From positions 62,001 through 126,000 of the forward strand of contig NZ_RCDA01000001.1 in the NCBI RefSeq assembly GCF_003664325.1: a stretch of DNA of 64,000 nt, read 5' to 3'. This stretch comes from Alkalispirillum mobile. Its GTDB lineage: Bacteria > Pseudomonadota > Gammaproteobacteria > Nitrococcales > Halorhodospiraceae. Every line of letters begins with the position of its first letter. Positions within the stretch are counted from its first letter, which is position 1. The translations under genes and the position numbers were made by a program. A model generated the notes under the pieces. It searched no databases. It saw only the letters and a list, made by a program, of their open reading frames with translations, and was not told the DNA's origin. Positions 35,898 to 46,531 of the stretch are shown in pieces.

Positions 35898-36569
35898 ATG
35901 CACCCGGCCACCCGCGTCCTGCTGGTGATCGCGCTGGCAACGGTCCTGGCGCGGGCGTCCATGGCCCAGGTGGCCATCGCCGGGGTGCTGGTAGCCGGGT
36001 TGCTGCCCTGGCGGGACGCCCCGGGTTGGCGCAGGCTCGCGCGCGGGCTGTGGCAACTCAAGTTCCTGTTTCTCTCCATCGCGGTGCTCTACCTCTTCCT
36101 CACGCCCGGGCAGGCACTCTGGCCGGGCGGTGAACCCGGGGCGGTGCCCAGCCGTGAGGGGCTTGCCGAGGGGCTATTGCGCGTTTTCGCCCTTGCGGCG
36201 CTGGTGGCGGCCGTGCACTGGCTGATGCGAAGCCAGTCGCGCGCCGACCTGATCGCAGGGCTGGGCTGGGTGTTGCGACCGTTGCGCCTGGTCGGGCTGG
36301 ACGTCGACCGGGTGGCCGTCCGCCTGGTCCTCACCCTGGAGACCGTGCCGCGCTTGCGGGTCATGGTGGCAGCCACCCGGAGGGACTGGGCCCGCGGCAG
36401 TCCCTGGCGGCAACCGGCCGTCTTCGGTGCCCGGGTTTTCGCCCGGGCCATGGTGCATGCGGAGCGCCGACCGCCGCCGCGGGTATGGGTCCCGCACGAT
36501 GTCCGCCCTCCGCTATGGCAGTTGACCCCGGTGGTTGGCGTTACCGCGGCCCTGCTCTTTTGGTTCTGA
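35898..36569 (+). CDS. Orphan EcfT/CbiQ-like transmembrane protein
   Basis: A 223-residue membrane protein with several hydrophobic helices and the CbiQ/EcfT pattern GLLRVFALAALVAAVHW then RPLRLVGLDVDRVAVRLVLTLE (in part). EcfT proteins are the T component of energy-coupling factor vitamin importers and need an S component and ATPases, none of which is nearby. The Ala-Arg-Gly-type coupling motifs at the C-terminal cytoplasmic loop are not clearly recognisable. It lies between fimV and truA, 5 bp after fimV, a placement I regard as conserved synteny or a shared promoter rather than a functional link. Role not known. Confidence 0.65.
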   Translation: MHPATRVLLVIALATVLARASMAQVAIAGVLVAGLLPWRDAPGWRRLARGLWQLKFLFLSIAVLYLFLTPGQALWPGGEPGAVPSREGLAEGLLRVFALAALVAAVHWLMRSQSRADLIAGLGWVLRPLRLVGLDVDRVAVRLVLTLETVPRLRVMVAATRRDWARGSPWRQPAVFGARVFARAMVHAERRPPPRVWVPHDVRPPLWQLTPVVGVTAALLFWF

Positions 36570-36594
36570 TCAAGCCGGCAGCCATGGAGTCCCG

Positions 36595-37380
36595 ATGATC
36601 TTTCGACTGGCCCTGGGGCTGGAGTATGACGGTAGTGGTTTCTGCGGCTGGCAACGCCAGGACCACGCGCCGTCGGTTCAAGAGGCCCTGGAGAAGGCAC
36701 TCTCCCGCGTGGCGGATGAGCCGGTCACCGTAACCTGCGCGGGCCGGACCGATACCGGGGTGCACGCCACGGAGCAGGTGGTCCACTTCGAAACCGCCGC
36801 CTACCGGCCGGAGCATGCCTGGGTGTTGGGTGCCAACTCGAATCTGCCCGGTGGGGTAGCGGTGCGCTGGGCGCGGCCGGTGGACGACACCTTCCATGCC
36901 CGTTTTGGCGCCACTTCCAGGAGCTACCGCTACATCTGGTGCTGCGGACGCGCCCGGCCCGCGTTGCTGCGGGGGCGGGTGGCGTGGTCCAAGTACCCAC
37001 TGGATGCCTCGCTCATGGCCAAGGCCGCCGGCGCGTTGCTGGGCGAACACGACTTCTCCGCCTTCCGCGCCGTGGCCTGCCAGGCCAAGCACCCGGTCCG
37101 TACGGTCCGGGCATTGACCGTGCAAGCAGCAGGGCCGTTCATCTACCTGGACATCACGGCCAACGCGTTCCTGCACCACATGGTGCGCAACATCGCCGGC
37201 ACGCTCTCATTGATCGGCCGCCAGGAGCGCCCGGTGGCCTGGACGGCCGAGTTGCTTGCCGGCCGTGACCGCACCGTCGCCGGCGCAACGGCACCTGCGG
37301 AGGGCTTGTACCTGGTGGGGGTGGAATACCCGGAGGTGCACGGGTTGCCGCTGCAGGGGTGGCGACCGCGCTTTGCCTGA
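36595..37380 (+). CDS. truA: tRNA pseudouridine(38-40) synthase
   Basis: A 261-residue enzyme that converts U38, U39 and U40 in tRNA anticodon arms to pseudouridine. The catalytic Asp is D53 in AGRTDTGVHA; other TruA blocks seen are RLALGLEYDGSGFCGWQ (core YDGSGFCGWQ) and FHARF, SYRYI. ATG at 36595 gives the family N-terminus. It is in the fimV-truA-trpF order typical of gammaproteobacteria. Confidence 0.96.
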   Translation: MIFRLALGLEYDGSGFCGWQRQDHAPSVQEALEKALSRVADEPVTVTCAGRTDTGVHATEQVVHFETAAYRPEHAWVLGANSNLPGGVAVRWARPVDDTFHARFGATSRSYRYIWCCGRARPALLRGRVAWSKYPLDASLMAKAAGALLGEHDFSAFRAVACQAKHPVRTVRALTVQAAGPFIYLDITANAFLHHMVRNIAGTLSLIGRQERPVAWTAELLAGRDRTVAGATAPAEGLYLVGVEYPEVHGLPLQGWRPRFA

Positions 37381-37445
37381 GTAACCCGCCGCGGGTTAGC
37401 ATGAACGGCTATCCATTCAAGTTCTCATCCGGATACGCGATAATT

Positions 37446-38090
37446 GTGAGCGCCAAAAGCTTTCGAACCCGAGTAAAGATCTGTGGGGTCACCCGCCCTG
37501 AACACGCCCGCGATGCCGCCCACCTGGGCGCTGATGCCGTGGGGCTGGTCTTTCACGAGCGCAGCCCCAGGGCGGTGGATCGCGCCACGGCGCAAGCCGT
37601 CATCGACGCGCTGCCCCCGTTCGTGACCGTGGTTGCCCTGTTCCAGGACCCCCAGGCGGCTTTCGTGCGCCAGGTGCTAAGCGAACTGCGCATCGACCTC
37701 CTGCAGTTCCATGGCGATGAGGCCCCCGAGTTCTGCGAAGGATTCCATCGGCGGTACATCAAGGCCATCCCGATGGGCGAGTCGGGGGACCCGAAGGCTT
37801 GGGTGGCCCGTTACCCCTCCGCGGTGGGGTTCCTTCTGGACAGCCATAGCCGCGGCACCAGTGGCGGCAGCGGCGAGGTGTTCGACTGGGCTCGGGTGCC
37901 CCATGATGCCGGCGTCCCTTTGATCATGGCCGGTGGGCTGAGCCCGGATAACGTGGGCGATGCCGTCAAACAGGCTCGACCGTTCGCGGTGGACGTGAGC
38001 TCGGGGGTCGAATCGGCTCCCGGCGTGAAGGACCCGCAGCTCATGGCCGCATTCATCAACGAGGTGAGCAATGTCCACCAAGCCGACTGA
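37446..38090 (+). CDS. trpF: Phosphoribosylanthranilate isomerase
   Basis: A 214-residue TIM-barrel isomerase, third step in tryptophan synthesis. The general base C13 lies in [15 protein letters not shown] and the phosphate-binding [11 protein letters not shown] block also fit. GTG at 37446 gives the family start; an ATG at 37401 would add 15 residues, so the start is not settled. It overlaps trpB by 20 bp. trpE, trpG, trpD and trpC are not in the window, so the pathway is split as in Pseudomonas-like species. Confidence 0.95.
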   Translation: MSAKSFRTRVKICGVTRPEHARDAAHLGADAVGLVFHERSPRAVDRATAQAVIDALPPFVTVVALFQDPQAAFVRQVLSELRIDLLQFHGDEAPEFCEGFHRRYIKAIPMGESGDPKAWVARYPSAVGFLLDSHSRGTSGGSGEVFDWARVPHDAGVPLIMAGGLSPDNVGDAVKQARPFAVDVSSGVESAPGVKDPQLMAAFINEVSNVHQAD

Positions 38091-39306
38091 TGTGATCGAA
38101 CGCATTCCGGGGTTCGACCGTTACCCCGACGAGACGGGGCACTTCGGGCCCTATGGAGGCCGCTTTGTCTCCGAGACCCTTATGGCCCCATTGGATGAGC
38201 TGGCGCGGGCCTACGAGCATTTCCGCAACGACCCGGAGTTCCTGGCGGAAATCGATCGCGACCTGCAGGACTTTGTGGGTCGCCCGACGCCGCTCTACCT
38301 GGCGGAGCGCTGGAGCAGCCGGGTGGGGGGCGCGCGCATCTACTTCAAGCGCGAGGATCTCAACCACACCGGTGCGCACAAGATCAACAACACCGTCGGC
38401 CAGGCGCTGTTGGCGAAACGCATGGGCAAGCCGCGGGTGATCGCCGAGACCGGTGCCGGCCAGCACGGCGTGGCTAGCGCCACTGTGGCCGCGCGCCTGG
38501 GCATGCAGTGCGTGGTCTACATGGGTGCCGACGATGTCAAACGCCAGTCGGTCAACGTCTTTCGCATGCGCTTGCTGGGCGCTGAGGTGCGCGCCGTGGA
38601 CGGCGGCACCCGGACCCTCAAGGACGCGCTCAACGAGGCCATGCGCGACTGGGTGGCCAACGTGGATGATACCTTCTACATCATCGGCACCGTGGCAGGC
38701 CCCCACCCCTATCCGATGATGGTCCGCGATTTTCAATCCGTTATCGGGCGGGAAACGCGCCGGCAGATGCTGGAGCGCGAGGGCCGGCTGCCCGACGCCC
38801 TGGTGGCCTGCGTCGGTGGGGGCTCCAATGCCATCGGCCTGTTCCATCCCTTCCTGGCGGACCAGTCCGTTGCCATCTACGGCGTCGAGGCCGGCGGTGA
38901 GGGCGTGGAGACCGGACGCCACGCCGCTCCGCTCTGTAAAGGCCGTTCCGGGGTGCTGCACGGTAACCGCACCTACCTGATGATGAACGAATCGGGGCAG
39001 ATCCAGGGCACGCACTCGATCTCCGCCGGGCTGGACTACCCCGGAGTGGGACCGGAGCACGCCTGGTTGAAGGACTCCGGCCGTGCCCAGTACGTCAGCG
39101 TCACCGATGACGAGGCGCTGCAGGCGTTCCACGAGGTCACCCGCTGCGAGGGCATCATGCCCGCGCTGGAGACGGCCCACGGTTTGGCCTATGCACGCAA
39201 GCTGGCCGCCGAGATGAGCCCGGAACAGAGCATCGTGGTGAACCTGTCGGGCCGGGGTGACAAGGACATCGCCACCGTGGCCGACCTGGAGGGTATCGAG
39301 CTATGA
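38071..39306 (+). CDS. trpB: Tryptophan synthase beta subunit
   Basis: A 411-residue PLP enzyme that condenses indole with serine. The Schiff-base lysine is K104 in HTGAHKINN; the phosphate loop GGGSNA is at 249-254; the indole-side E in the GAGQHG block is present. N-terminus [13 protein letters not shown] is classical. The ATG is inside trpF by 20 bp and the stop overlaps trpA by 4 bp, so the genes are tightly coupled. Confidence 0.97.
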   Translation: MSTKPTDVIERIPGFDRYPDETGHFGPYGGRFVSETLMAPLDELARAYEHFRNDPEFLAEIDRDLQDFVGRPTPLYLAERWSSRVGGARIYFKREDLNHTGAHKINNTVGQALLAKRMGKPRVIAETGAGQHGVASATVAARLGMQCVVYMGADDVKRQSVNVFRMRLLGAEVRAVDGGTRTLKDALNEAMRDWVANVDDTFYIIGTVAGPHPYPMMVRDFQSVIGRETRRQMLEREGRLPDALVACVGGGSNAIGLFHPFLADQSVAIYGVEAGGEGVETGRHAAPLCKGRSGVLHGNRTYLMMNESGQIQGTHSISAGLDYPGVGPEHAWLKDSGRAQYVSVTDDEALQAFHEVTRCEGIMPALETAHGLAYARKLAAEMSPEQSIVVNLSGRGDKDIATVADLEGIEL

Positions 39307-40127
39307 ATCGCCTGGAAAAGCGTATGACCGACTGCCGCAAGGCCGGCCGGAAGGCTTTGATTCCCTACATCACCGCCGGTGACCCGGCACCGGAGCATAC
39401 GGTGGGCATCATGCACGCGCTGGTGCGGGCCGGTGCCGACATCATCGAACTGGGCGTGCCTTTTTCCGACCCGATGGCCGACGGCCCGGTCATCCAGGCG
39501 GCGTGCGAGCGCGCCCTCGTGCACGGGACCACCCTGCGCGATGTCCTGGAGATGGTCCGCCAGTTCCGTGAGGAGGACGACCAGACCCCTGTGGTCCTGA
39601 TGGGTTACATGAACCCCATCGAGTACCTGGGGCCGGAGGTGTTCGCCGAGGAGGCGGCCGCCGCCGGTGTGGACGGTGTGTTGACGGTGGACCTGCCGCC
39701 GGAAGAGGGCGGGGCGTTCACCCAGGCTTACGAGAGCGAGGGGCTCTCCCCCATTTTCCTGGTGGCACCCACCACCGCGCCGGAACGCCTGGAGGCCATT
39801 TGCGGGGCTGCCAGGGGCTTCATTTATTACGTTGCCATCAAGGGCGTCACCGGTTTCGCCGACCTGGACGTCGACGACATCCGGCGCCGAGTGGCGACGG
39901 TGAAGGCCCGGACCGACCTCCCGGTGGGAGTGGGTTTCGGGATCCGGGATGCGGACAGTGCGGCACGCATAGGGGCGTTGGCGGACGCCATTATTGTCGG
40001 TAGTGCGCTGGTCAAGCGCATCGCCGAGCATGCGGACGAGCCGGAACGGATCGCACCGGAGTTGGAAGAGGCGCTGGGTGCCATGCGCCAGGCCCTGGAC
40101 GGGGTGGCGGAGGAGGTAACGTCGTGA
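39303..40127 (+). CDS. trpA: Tryptophan synthase alpha subunit
   Basis: A 274-residue TIM-barrel that cleaves indole-3-glycerol phosphate. Catalytic residues E49 ([10 protein letters not shown]) and D60 (PMADGPVIQ) are present; phosphate site GVGFGIRD fits. ATGA overlap with trpB, GTGA overlap with accD. It forms the channelled alpha2beta2 complex with TrpB. Confidence 0.97.
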   Translation: MNRLEKRMTDCRKAGRKALIPYITAGDPAPEHTVGIMHALVRAGADIIELGVPFSDPMADGPVIQAACERALVHGTTLRDVLEMVRQFREEDDQTPVVLMGYMNPIEYLGPEVFAEEAAAAGVDGVLTVDLPPEEGGAFTQAYESEGLSPIFLVAPTTAPERLEAICGAARGFIYYVAIKGVTGFADLDVDDIRRRVATVKARTDLPVGVGFGIRDADSAARIGALADAIIVGSALVKRIAEHADEPERIAPELEEALGAMRQALDGVAEEVTS

Positions 40128-41041
40128 GCTGGTTCCAGAAGCTGATGCCTTCGCGGATCCGCACCGAGGCCACGGAGCGAAGCCGCAGCGTACCGGAGGG
40201 GCTGTGGACCAAGTGCGGCCACTGTGACGCTGTGCTCTACCGACCGGAGCTGGAGCGGAACCAGGAGGTCTGCCCCAAGTGTGGCGATCACATGCGAATC
40301 GGTGCGCGCCAGCGCCTGGAATGGCTGTTGGATGCCGAGGACCGGCATGAAATCGGTTCCGAGGTGCAGCCGGTGGATGCCCTGCGCTTCCGCGACAGCA
40401 AGAAGTACAAGGACCGGCTGGCCCAGGCGCAAAAGGCGACCGGGGAGCGGGACGCCTTGGTCGCCATGCAGGGGCGGCTCAAGGGGATGCCCGTGGTCGC
40501 GGTGGCCTTTGAGTTCTCCTTCATGGGCGGGTCGATGGGCTCGGTGGTCGGCGAGCGTTTCGTGCGGGCCGCCGAAACGGCGTTGGAGCAGGGCGTGCCG
40601 CTGATCTGCTTCTCCGCCAGCGGCGGTGCGCGGATGCAGGAGGGGCTCTTCTCCCTCATGCAGATGGCCAAGACCAGCGCGGTGCTGGCCCGGCTGTCGG
40701 AATCGGGTGTCCCGTTCATTTCGGTGCTCACCGACCCGACCATGGGCGGGGTTTCCGCCAGTCTCGCAATGCTTGGCGACCTGGTAGTCGCCGAGCCGGA
40801 CGCACTGATTGGCTTCGCAGGACCGCGCGTGATCGAACAGACCGTGCGCGAGACCCTGCCGGAAGGCTTCCAGCGGAGTGAGTTCCTGTTGGAGCATGGC
40901 GCCATCGATCAAATCATCGACCGCCGTGAAATGGCCGAGCGTCTGCACGCCATCCTCAGCATGCTGACCCATCAGACGCCACTGCCTGCCACGGATGCGC
41001 CTGAGCCCACCGCCGACGAGGTGGCGGAGCACTGGGACTGA
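40124..41041 (+). CDS. accD: Acetyl-CoA carboxylase carboxyltransferase subunit beta
   Basis: A 305-residue subunit that, with AccA, moves carboxyl from biotin to acetyl-CoA to start fatty-acid synthesis. An N-terminal zinc ribbon has four Cys: C31, C34 (CGHC) and C50, C53 (CPKC). The crotonase-like core contains [13 protein letters not shown] start overlaps the trpA stop by 4 bp. accD next to folC is the usual gammaproteobacterial order. Confidence 0.97.
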   Translation: MSWFQKLMPSRIRTEATERSRSVPEGLWTKCGHCDAVLYRPELERNQEVCPKCGDHMRIGARQRLEWLLDAEDRHEIGSEVQPVDALRFRDSKKYKDRLAQAQKATGERDALVAMQGRLKGMPVVAVAFEFSFMGGSMGSVVGERFVRAAETALEQGVPLICFSASGGARMQEGLFSLMQMAKTSAVLARLSESGVPFISVLTDPTMGGVSASLAMLGDLVVAEPDALIGFAGPRVIEQTVRETLPEGFQRSEFLLEHGAIDQIIDRREMAERLHAILSMLTHQTPLPATDAPEPTADEVAEHWD

Positions 41042-41042
41042 T

Positions 41043-42350
41043 ATGGCGGACCCCTGTGCCCCGGAACGTACGCCGGCGGCCGCCCGCTGGGGCCTCGCCG
41101 ACTGGCTGCGCTGGCAGGAGGGCCTGAGCCCGGTGGAGATCAACCCGGGCTTGGACCGGGTTCAGGAGGTCGGCTCGCGGTTGGGTGTGCTGAACCCGGC
41201 CTGCCCGGTCATCACGGTGGCCGGGACCAACGGCAAGGGGTCCACGACTGCGTACCTCGAGGCGATCCTCAACGCGGCCGGTTACCGCACCGCGGTCTAC
41301 ACCTCGCCCCACCTTCTGCGTTACAACGAACGGATCCGGGTGGCCGGCGAGGCGGTTCATGACGAGATCATCACTGCCGCCTTTCAGTGGGTGGACCGAG
41401 CCCGTGAAGGGGTGCCCCTGACCTATTTTGAGTTCGGTACCCTGGCTGCATTGAGCGTGTTCGCCGCCGCGGATTGCGATGTCTGGCTACTCGAAGTAGG
41501 TATGGGCGGGCGGCTGGACGCGGTCAACGCGGTGGACCCTGACCTGGCTATCATTACCAGTATCGGCGTGGACCACACCGAATGGCTCGGTAATGACCGC
41601 GAGCAGATCGGTGCCGAAAAGGCCGGTATCATGCGTCCGGGCCGGCCGGTCTGCCTGGGCCAGGCGAAACCGCCGCTAAGCGTGCGCCACCGGGCCCGGG
41701 AATTGAACGCGCCCGTGGTGGCGGCCGGGGTGGATTTCCGCTGGCGCAAGCAACCCCAGGGCTGGGACTGGATCAGCATCGAGAAACGCATCAATGACCT
41801 GCCGCTCCCCGCGTTGGCCGGCGACGTGCAGATCGACAACGCCGCTGCCGCTATCGCCGGCCTGAGGCAACTGTCCGGGCGGCTGCCCGTTGACCGCTGG
41901 GCCATCACCCGGGGGCTGCGCAGCGCACGATTGCCGGGCCATATGGAACGCCTCCACGTGGATGGCGTGGAGTGGCTGTTCGATGTAGCCCATAACGAGG
42001 ACAGCGCGCGCGTGCTGGCGGAGACGCTGCGCTCCGAACCCCTGGCCGGGCAGGTGATCGCGGTATTCGCCGCCATGAAACGGAAGGCCCTGCCCGGTAT
42101 CCTCGACGCCATGCACGGGGTGATCGACCAATGGCTGTTACCCGAGCTGGCGGACGAGCAGGCACAGCCGCCAAACGTCATTGCCCGGGCGCTGGAGCAG
42201 CGCCGCGGTAGCGGGAGCGTGAAGGTCGGCAGCCTGACCGAGACATTGGAACGACTGCGCCGACGTGCGCGCCCGGCGGACCGGGTTGTGGTATTCGGCT
42301 CCTACCGGACGGTCGAGGCCGTGATGCGGGCGCGCCGTCTTTGTGATTGA
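41043..42350 (+). CDS. folC: Folylpolyglutamate/dihydrofolate synthase
   Basis: A 435-residue ATP-dependent ligase (Mur ligase fold) that makes dihydrofolate and adds glutamates to folates. The P-loop GTNGKGST is at 61-68, and YTSPHLLRYNERIRV, EVGMGGRLDAVN and SIGVDHTEWLG are FolC signatures. ATG at 41043 lies one base after the accD stop. The last 7 bp overlap the possible long frame of the next gene, which I start later. Confidence 0.96.
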   Translation: MADPCAPERTPAAARWGLADWLRWQEGLSPVEINPGLDRVQEVGSRLGVLNPACPVITVAGTNGKGSTTAYLEAILNAAGYRTAVYTSPHLLRYNERIRVAGEAVHDEIITAAFQWVDRAREGVPLTYFEFGTLAALSVFAAADCDVWLLEVGMGGRLDAVNAVDPDLAIITSIGVDHTEWLGNDREQIGAEKAGIMRPGRPVCLGQAKPPLSVRHRARELNAPVVAAGVDFRWRKQPQGWDWISIEKRINDLPLPALAGDVQIDNAAAAIAGLRQLSGRLPVDRWAITRGLRSARLPGHMERLHVDGVEWLFDVAHNEDSARVLAETLRSEPLAGQVIAVFAAMKRKALPGILDAMHGVIDQWLLPELADEQAQPPNVIARALEQRRGSGSVKVGSLTETLERLRRRARPADRVVVFGSYRTVEAVMRARRLCD

Positions 42351-42381
42351 GCCCTGGCCGACGAGCGGGAGAGGGATAGAC

Positions 42382-43068
42382 TTGGAACAGCACATCAAGC
42401 ACCGCCTGGCCGGCGCTGTCATCCTGGTGGCGCTTGCAGTCATCATCCTGCCCTGGTTGTTCAGTGGCAACGGTGAGCACAGTGAGCTGGATATGCCCCT
42501 GGACATTCCGCCGGCACCGGAGGTGAGCGAGGTGCCGGTACCGGAAGCCCGGGATGGGGAGGCGCCGGTGGAGGCGCCGCGCCCGGAGCCCTTGCCGGAG
42601 CCGGAGCTGCCCGCTGAGGAAGAGTTGGCAGCGCCCCGGTCCGACGAGCCCGATGAGACGCCGGCCGAGCCGGAGGCCGAAGAGCCGCCCGTCTCAGAGC
42701 CGGAACCCGAGCCCGTGCCCGATGTGGCCGAGCCGGAGCCTGAAGCCGCGCCCGAGCCGGAACCGGAGCCGGAAGTGACCGAGGAGCCCCGGACCACGGA
42801 AGAGGGGCTCGACATCATCCCACCCGACCGCGGCGACTGGGTGGTCCAGGTGGGCAGCTTCGGCAACCTGGAAAACGCCCTGGGCTTCCGGGACCGCCTG
42901 CGTGAGGACGGCCTGGAGGTGTTCGCCGACCGGGTCGATACCGAGGCGGGCCGGACGTTCTACCGGGTACGGGTGGGGCCGATGGAGACCCGCGAGGAGG
43001 CGCAGCGGATGCTGGATCGCCTGGAGGAGGAGCAGGGGTTGGAGGGTCTGGTGGCTGGCCACCCGTGA
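42382..43068 (+). CDS. dedD: SPOR-domain cell division protein (DedD-like)
   Basis: A 228-residue bitopic membrane protein. Short cytoplasmic part, one helix (about 9-29, LAGAVILVALAVIILPW), a Pro/Glu repeat-like linker (about 40-145) crossing the periplasm, and a C-terminal SPOR domain (about 152-228, WVVQVGSFGNLENA) that binds denuded septal peptidoglycan. The TTG at 42382, with GAGAGGG upstream, gives a DedD-like N-terminus; a GTG at 42343 inside folC would add 13 residues. The linker is unusually rich in Glu-Pro pairs. Confidence 0.88.
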   Translation: MEQHIKHRLAGAVILVALAVIILPWLFSGNGEHSELDMPLDIPPAPEVSEVPVPEARDGEAPVEAPRPEPLPEPELPAEEELAAPRSDEPDETPAEPEAEEPPVSEPEPEPVPDVAEPEPEAAPEPEPEPEVTEEPRTTEEGLDIIPPDRGDWVVQVGSFGNLENALGFRDRLREDGLEVFADRVDTEAGRTFYRVRVGPMETREEAQRMLDRLEEEQGLEGLVAGHP

Positions 43069-43145
43069 GCGGCGCGCGCGCTTTCTCCAACCGCTACGCT
43101 TTGGTAATATTCACCGCCTTTCGGCGGTGCGGCGCGGGGCCGTGA

Positions 43146-43739
43146 ATGAATTGGCTTGATATCGCCATCTTGGGCGTCGTCGGTGTTTCGGCGCTGCTCA
43201 GCCTGATCCGGGGCCTGTCCCGGGAAGTTGTCTCCCTGCTCGCCTGGGTGCTGGCCATCTGGGCTGGGCTGGTGTTGGCTGCCCCCGCATCGGAATTCCT
43301 GTCCTCCTGGATCGATTCCCCCACGCTGCGGCTTGGCGCGGCCTTTGTGGGGGTCTTCGTGTTGGTGCTGCTGGTCGGCGCCCTGGTCAACCTGCTCATC
43401 GGTAAACTGGTCGGCGCAACCGGCTTTTCCGGGACCGATCGCCTGCTCGGGATGATCTTTGGCGTGCTGCGCGGACTGGTGGTGGTCGCCCTGGTGATGC
43501 TCATCCTGGGACTGAGCCCGATGCCGCAAGAGCGGGTCTGGCAGGAGTCGGTGATGATCCAGGGCATGGAGCCCTGGGTCTGCCGGGTCGGCGCCGACGG
43601 CTGGATGGACCGGCTGCTGGCACTGGGTGGCCCCGACGAGGCGCTGTTGCCGGAAGAGACGTATTGGCAAACCTATTGCGCGGGTGACGAGCCGGGCATC
43701 CCGCCCGCCGATGCCGTGATCGTCCCCGAGGAAATCTGA
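43146..43739 (+). CDS. cvpA: CvpA family membrane protein
   Basis: A 197-residue inner-membrane protein with four hydrophobic helices (about 3-22, 28-48, 62-84 and 103-125) followed by a periplasmic tail. It starts [10 protein letters not shown] and has [14 protein letters not shown], the CvpA signature. In E. coli it is required for colicin V production/export and is co-transcribed with purF; its actual function is not settled. A small CACCGCC/GGCGGTG hairpin lies just upstream in the 77-bp gap. I see no clear PurR box. Confidence 0.92.
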   Translation: MNWLDIAILGVVGVSALLSLIRGLSREVVSLLAWVLAIWAGLVLAAPASEFLSSWIDSPTLRLGAAFVGVFVLVLLVGALVNLLIGKLVGATGFSGTDRLLGMIFGVLRGLVVVALVMLILGLSPMPQERVWQESVMIQGMEPWVCRVGADGWMDRLLALGGPDEALLPEETYWQTYCAGDEPGIPPADAVIVPEEI

Positions 43740-43758
43740 ACCGAGAGGTACTTGCTCC

Positions 43759-45273
43759 ATGTGTGGCGTGATTGGAATGGTGGCCCGGGAGCCGGTCAAC
43801 CAGGCTTTGTATGACGGACTGACCGTGCTGCAGCACCGGGGGCAGGACGCTGCCGGCATCATGACTTACGACAACGGCCACCTGCACCTGCGCAAGGACA
43901 AGGGGCTGGTGCGCGATGTGTTTCGCACGCGTCACATGCAGCAGCTGGCCGGCAACATGGGGATCGGCCACGTCCGGTACCCCACTGCCGGGTGTGACAC
44001 TTCGGCCGAGGCACAGCCCTTCTATGTCAACAGCCCCTACGGCATTTCGCTGGCGCACAACGGTAACCTGATCAATGCCGAAGAGCTAAAGCGCGAGCTG
44101 TTCCTTTCCGACCTGCGTCACATCAACACCTCGTCCGATTCCGAGATCCTGCTCAATGTCCTCGCCCACGAGCTGGGCCGTAGTGGAAAGATGCGGATTA
44201 CCCCGGACGACATCTTTGACGCCGTGGGCGAGGTGCACCGGCGCTGCAAGGGCGCCTACGGCGTGGTCTCGATGATCAATGGCTACGGCATCCTCGGCTT
44301 CCGCGATCCCAACGGCATCCGGCCGATCTGCTTCGGGGAGCGCACCACGGACATGGGCAAGGAGTACATCATTGCCTCCGAGAGCGTGGCGCTGGACGTG
44401 CTCGGCTTTACCCGGGTGCGCGATATTGCGCCGGGGGAGGCGGTATTCATCGACATGGACGGGGTGCTGCATACCCGGCAGTGCGCGGAAAACCCGGTGT
44501 ATTCCCCCTGCATCTTCGAGTACGTCTACCTGGCCCGGCCCGACACCATCATCGACGAGGTGGCAGTCTACAAATCACGGCTGCGGATGGGCGAGAAACT
44601 GGCCGGCAAGGTGGAGCGTGAATGGCCGGACCACGACATCGATGTGGTGATCCCCATCCCCGATACTAGCCGTACCGTGGCACTGGAGATGGCCAATCAC
44701 ATGGGGGTCAAGTACCGCGAGGGGTTCATCAAGAACCGTTACATCGGCCGCACCTTCATCATGCCGGGGCAGACCCTGCGCAAGAAGTCCGTTCGCCAGA
44801 AGCTGAACCCCATTCACCTGGAGTTCAAGGACAAGAACGTGCTGTTGGTGGACGACTCCATCGTGCGGGGCACCACCTGCCAGCAGCTGGTGCAGATGGC
44901 CCGTGATGCCGGGGCGAAGAACGTTTACTTTGCCTCGGCGGCCCCACCGGTGCGCCACCCCAACGTCTACGGTATCGATATGCCCTCCGCCGAGGAGCTG
45001 ATTGCCCACAATCGCACGGTGGACCAGATCGCTGCGGTGATCGGGGCAGACCGGCTGATATTCCAGGACCTGGATGATCTGAAGGACGCCGTCCACTATG
45101 GCAACCGACGCATCGACCGTTTTGACTGCTCCTGCTTCGACGGGGAGTACGTGACCGGGGGCGTGGATAGTGACTATCTGGAGGGGCTGCAGGCGGAGCG
45201 CGGCGATGATGCGCGGGGCAAGCGGAAGGCCTCTGCCGAGGCGGGCGCCGTAAGCCTGCACAACCACCGCTGA
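43759..45273 (+). CDS. purF: Amidophosphoribosyltransferase
   Basis: A 504-residue enzyme that makes phosphoribosylamine from PRPP and glutamine, the first committed purine step. The N-terminal nucleophile Cys follows Met (MCGVIGMV, processed), the glutaminase domain includes [11 protein letters not shown], and the PRPP loop [13 protein letters not shown] is at about 361-373. Good ribosome-binding site. 19 bp after cvpA, 7 bp before metZ. Confidence 0.97.
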   Translation: MCGVIGMVAREPVNQALYDGLTVLQHRGQDAAGIMTYDNGHLHLRKDKGLVRDVFRTRHMQQLAGNMGIGHVRYPTAGCDTSAEAQPFYVNSPYGISLAHNGNLINAEELKRELFLSDLRHINTSSDSEILLNVLAHELGRSGKMRITPDDIFDAVGEVHRRCKGAYGVVSMINGYGILGFRDPNGIRPICFGERTTDMGKEYIIASESVALDVLGFTRVRDIAPGEAVFIDMDGVLHTRQCAENPVYSPCIFEYVYLARPDTIIDEVAVYKSRLRMGEKLAGKVEREWPDHDIDVVIPIPDTSRTVALEMANHMGVKYREGFIKNRYIGRTFIMPGQTLRKKSVRQKLNPIHLEFKDKNVLLVDDSIVRGTTCQQLVQMARDAGAKNVYFASAAPPVRHPNVYGIDMPSAEELIAHNRTVDQIAAVIGADRLIFQDLDDLKDAVHYGNRRIDRFDCSCFDGEYVTGGVDSDYLEGLQAERGDDARGKRKASAEAGAVSLHNHR

Positions 45274-45280
45274 GGCCGCC

Positions 45281-46501
45281 ATGAGCGACAACCAACTGCC
45301 CAAAGAGGACCCGCGTCACCCCGGCAATTGGGCCGCCGCCACGCGGGCGGTGCGCGCCGGCCAGACCCGGGGGCTGGAACAGGAGCAGAGCGAGCCGATC
45401 TACGCCAGCTCCAGCTTTACCTACCGGAGCGCCGCCGAGGCGGCGGCCCGCTTCTCCGGCGAGAGCCCCGGAAACATCTATTCCCGCTTCACCAACCCCA
45501 CGGTGCGCACCTTCGAGGAACGGCTGGCCGCCCTGGAGGGTGCGGAGGCCTGCGTGGCCACGGCCTCGGGCATGTCGGCGGTGCTGGCCAGCACCCTCGG
45601 GCTGCTGCGGGCGGGTGACCATATCGTGGCTTCCAGCGGGCTCTTTGGTGCCACGGCCTCGCTGTTCGCCAACTATCTACCGCGCTACGGCATCGAGGTG
45701 ACCGTCGTCCCGCTGACCGATGTGCAGGCCTGGCGGGACGCCGTTCGCCCCGAGACCCGCATGCTCTTCCTGGAGACGCCCTCCAACCCGCTGACCGAGG
45801 TGGCGGATATTGCGGCCCTGGCTGACGTGGCCCATGAGCACGACGCGCTGCTGGCCGTGGACAACTGCTTCTGCACCCCGGCGTTGCAGCGGCCCCTGGA
45901 TTTGGGCGCGGACCTGATCATCCACTCCGCGACCAAGTATCTGGACGGGCAGGGCCGGTGCGTGGGTGGGGCGGTCTGCGGTGATGCCAAGACTGTGGGT
46001 GAACAGGTGTTCGGGTTCCTGCGCACGGCCGGCCCGAGCATGAGCCCGTTCAATGCCTGGGTGTTCCTCAAGGGGTTGGAAACCCTGGACCTGCGGATGC
46101 AGGCCCACTGTCGCAGCGCCGGAGTGCTGGCCGAGTGGCTGGCTGCCCACCCGGCGGTGGAGCGAGTGCATTACCCGGGCCTCGGCAACCACCCGCAGCA
46201 CGAGCTGGCGGCGCGTCAGCAATCCGCCTTTGGCGGGATCGTCAGCTTCGAGGTGCTGGGGGGCCGGGAGGCCGCCTGGAAGGTCATCGACAACACCCGG
46301 TTGCTCTCCATTACCGCCAACCTGGGTGACGCGAAGAGCACCATCACCCATCCGGCCACCACGACCCACGGCCGCAATACGCCGGAACAACGCGCGGCGG
46401 CCGGCATCAAGGAATCGTTGGTGCGTATTTCGGTGGGCCTGGAGGCTGTGGTGGATATCCGCGCCGACCTGGAGGCGGCATTGGCCCCGCTGAAGGCTTG
46501 A
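45281..46501 (+). CDS. metZ: O-succinylhomoserine sulfhydrylase
   Basis: A 406-residue PLP enzyme of the Cys/Met metabolism family that forms homocysteine from O-succinylhomoserine and sulfide. The PLP lysine is K219 in HSATKYLDGQGR, a block diagnostic of MetZ. SRFTNPTVRTFEERL and ETPSNPL also fit. Direct sulfhydrylation would use sulfide made from the sulfate imported by the cys system at the right of this window; that link is inference. It is the last rightward gene before convergent suhB. Confidence 0.94.
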   Translation: MSDNQLPKEDPRHPGNWAAATRAVRAGQTRGLEQEQSEPIYASSSFTYRSAAEAAARFSGESPGNIYSRFTNPTVRTFEERLAALEGAEACVATASGMSAVLASTLGLLRAGDHIVASSGLFGATASLFANYLPRYGIEVTVVPLTDVQAWRDAVRPETRMLFLETPSNPLTEVADIAALADVAHEHDALLAVDNCFCTPALQRPLDLGADLIIHSATKYLDGQGRCVGGAVCGDAKTVGEQVFGFLRTAGPSMSPFNAWVFLKGLETLDLRMQAHCRSAGVLAEWLAAHPAVERVHYPGLGNHPQHELAARQQSAFGGIVSFEVLGGREAAWKVIDNTRLLSITANLGDAKSTITHPATTTHGRNTPEQRAAAGIKESLVRISVGLEAVVDIRADLEAALAPLKA

Positions 46502-46531
46502 TCCGCAGGCACAGGCCGGGGCGGCGGTACC

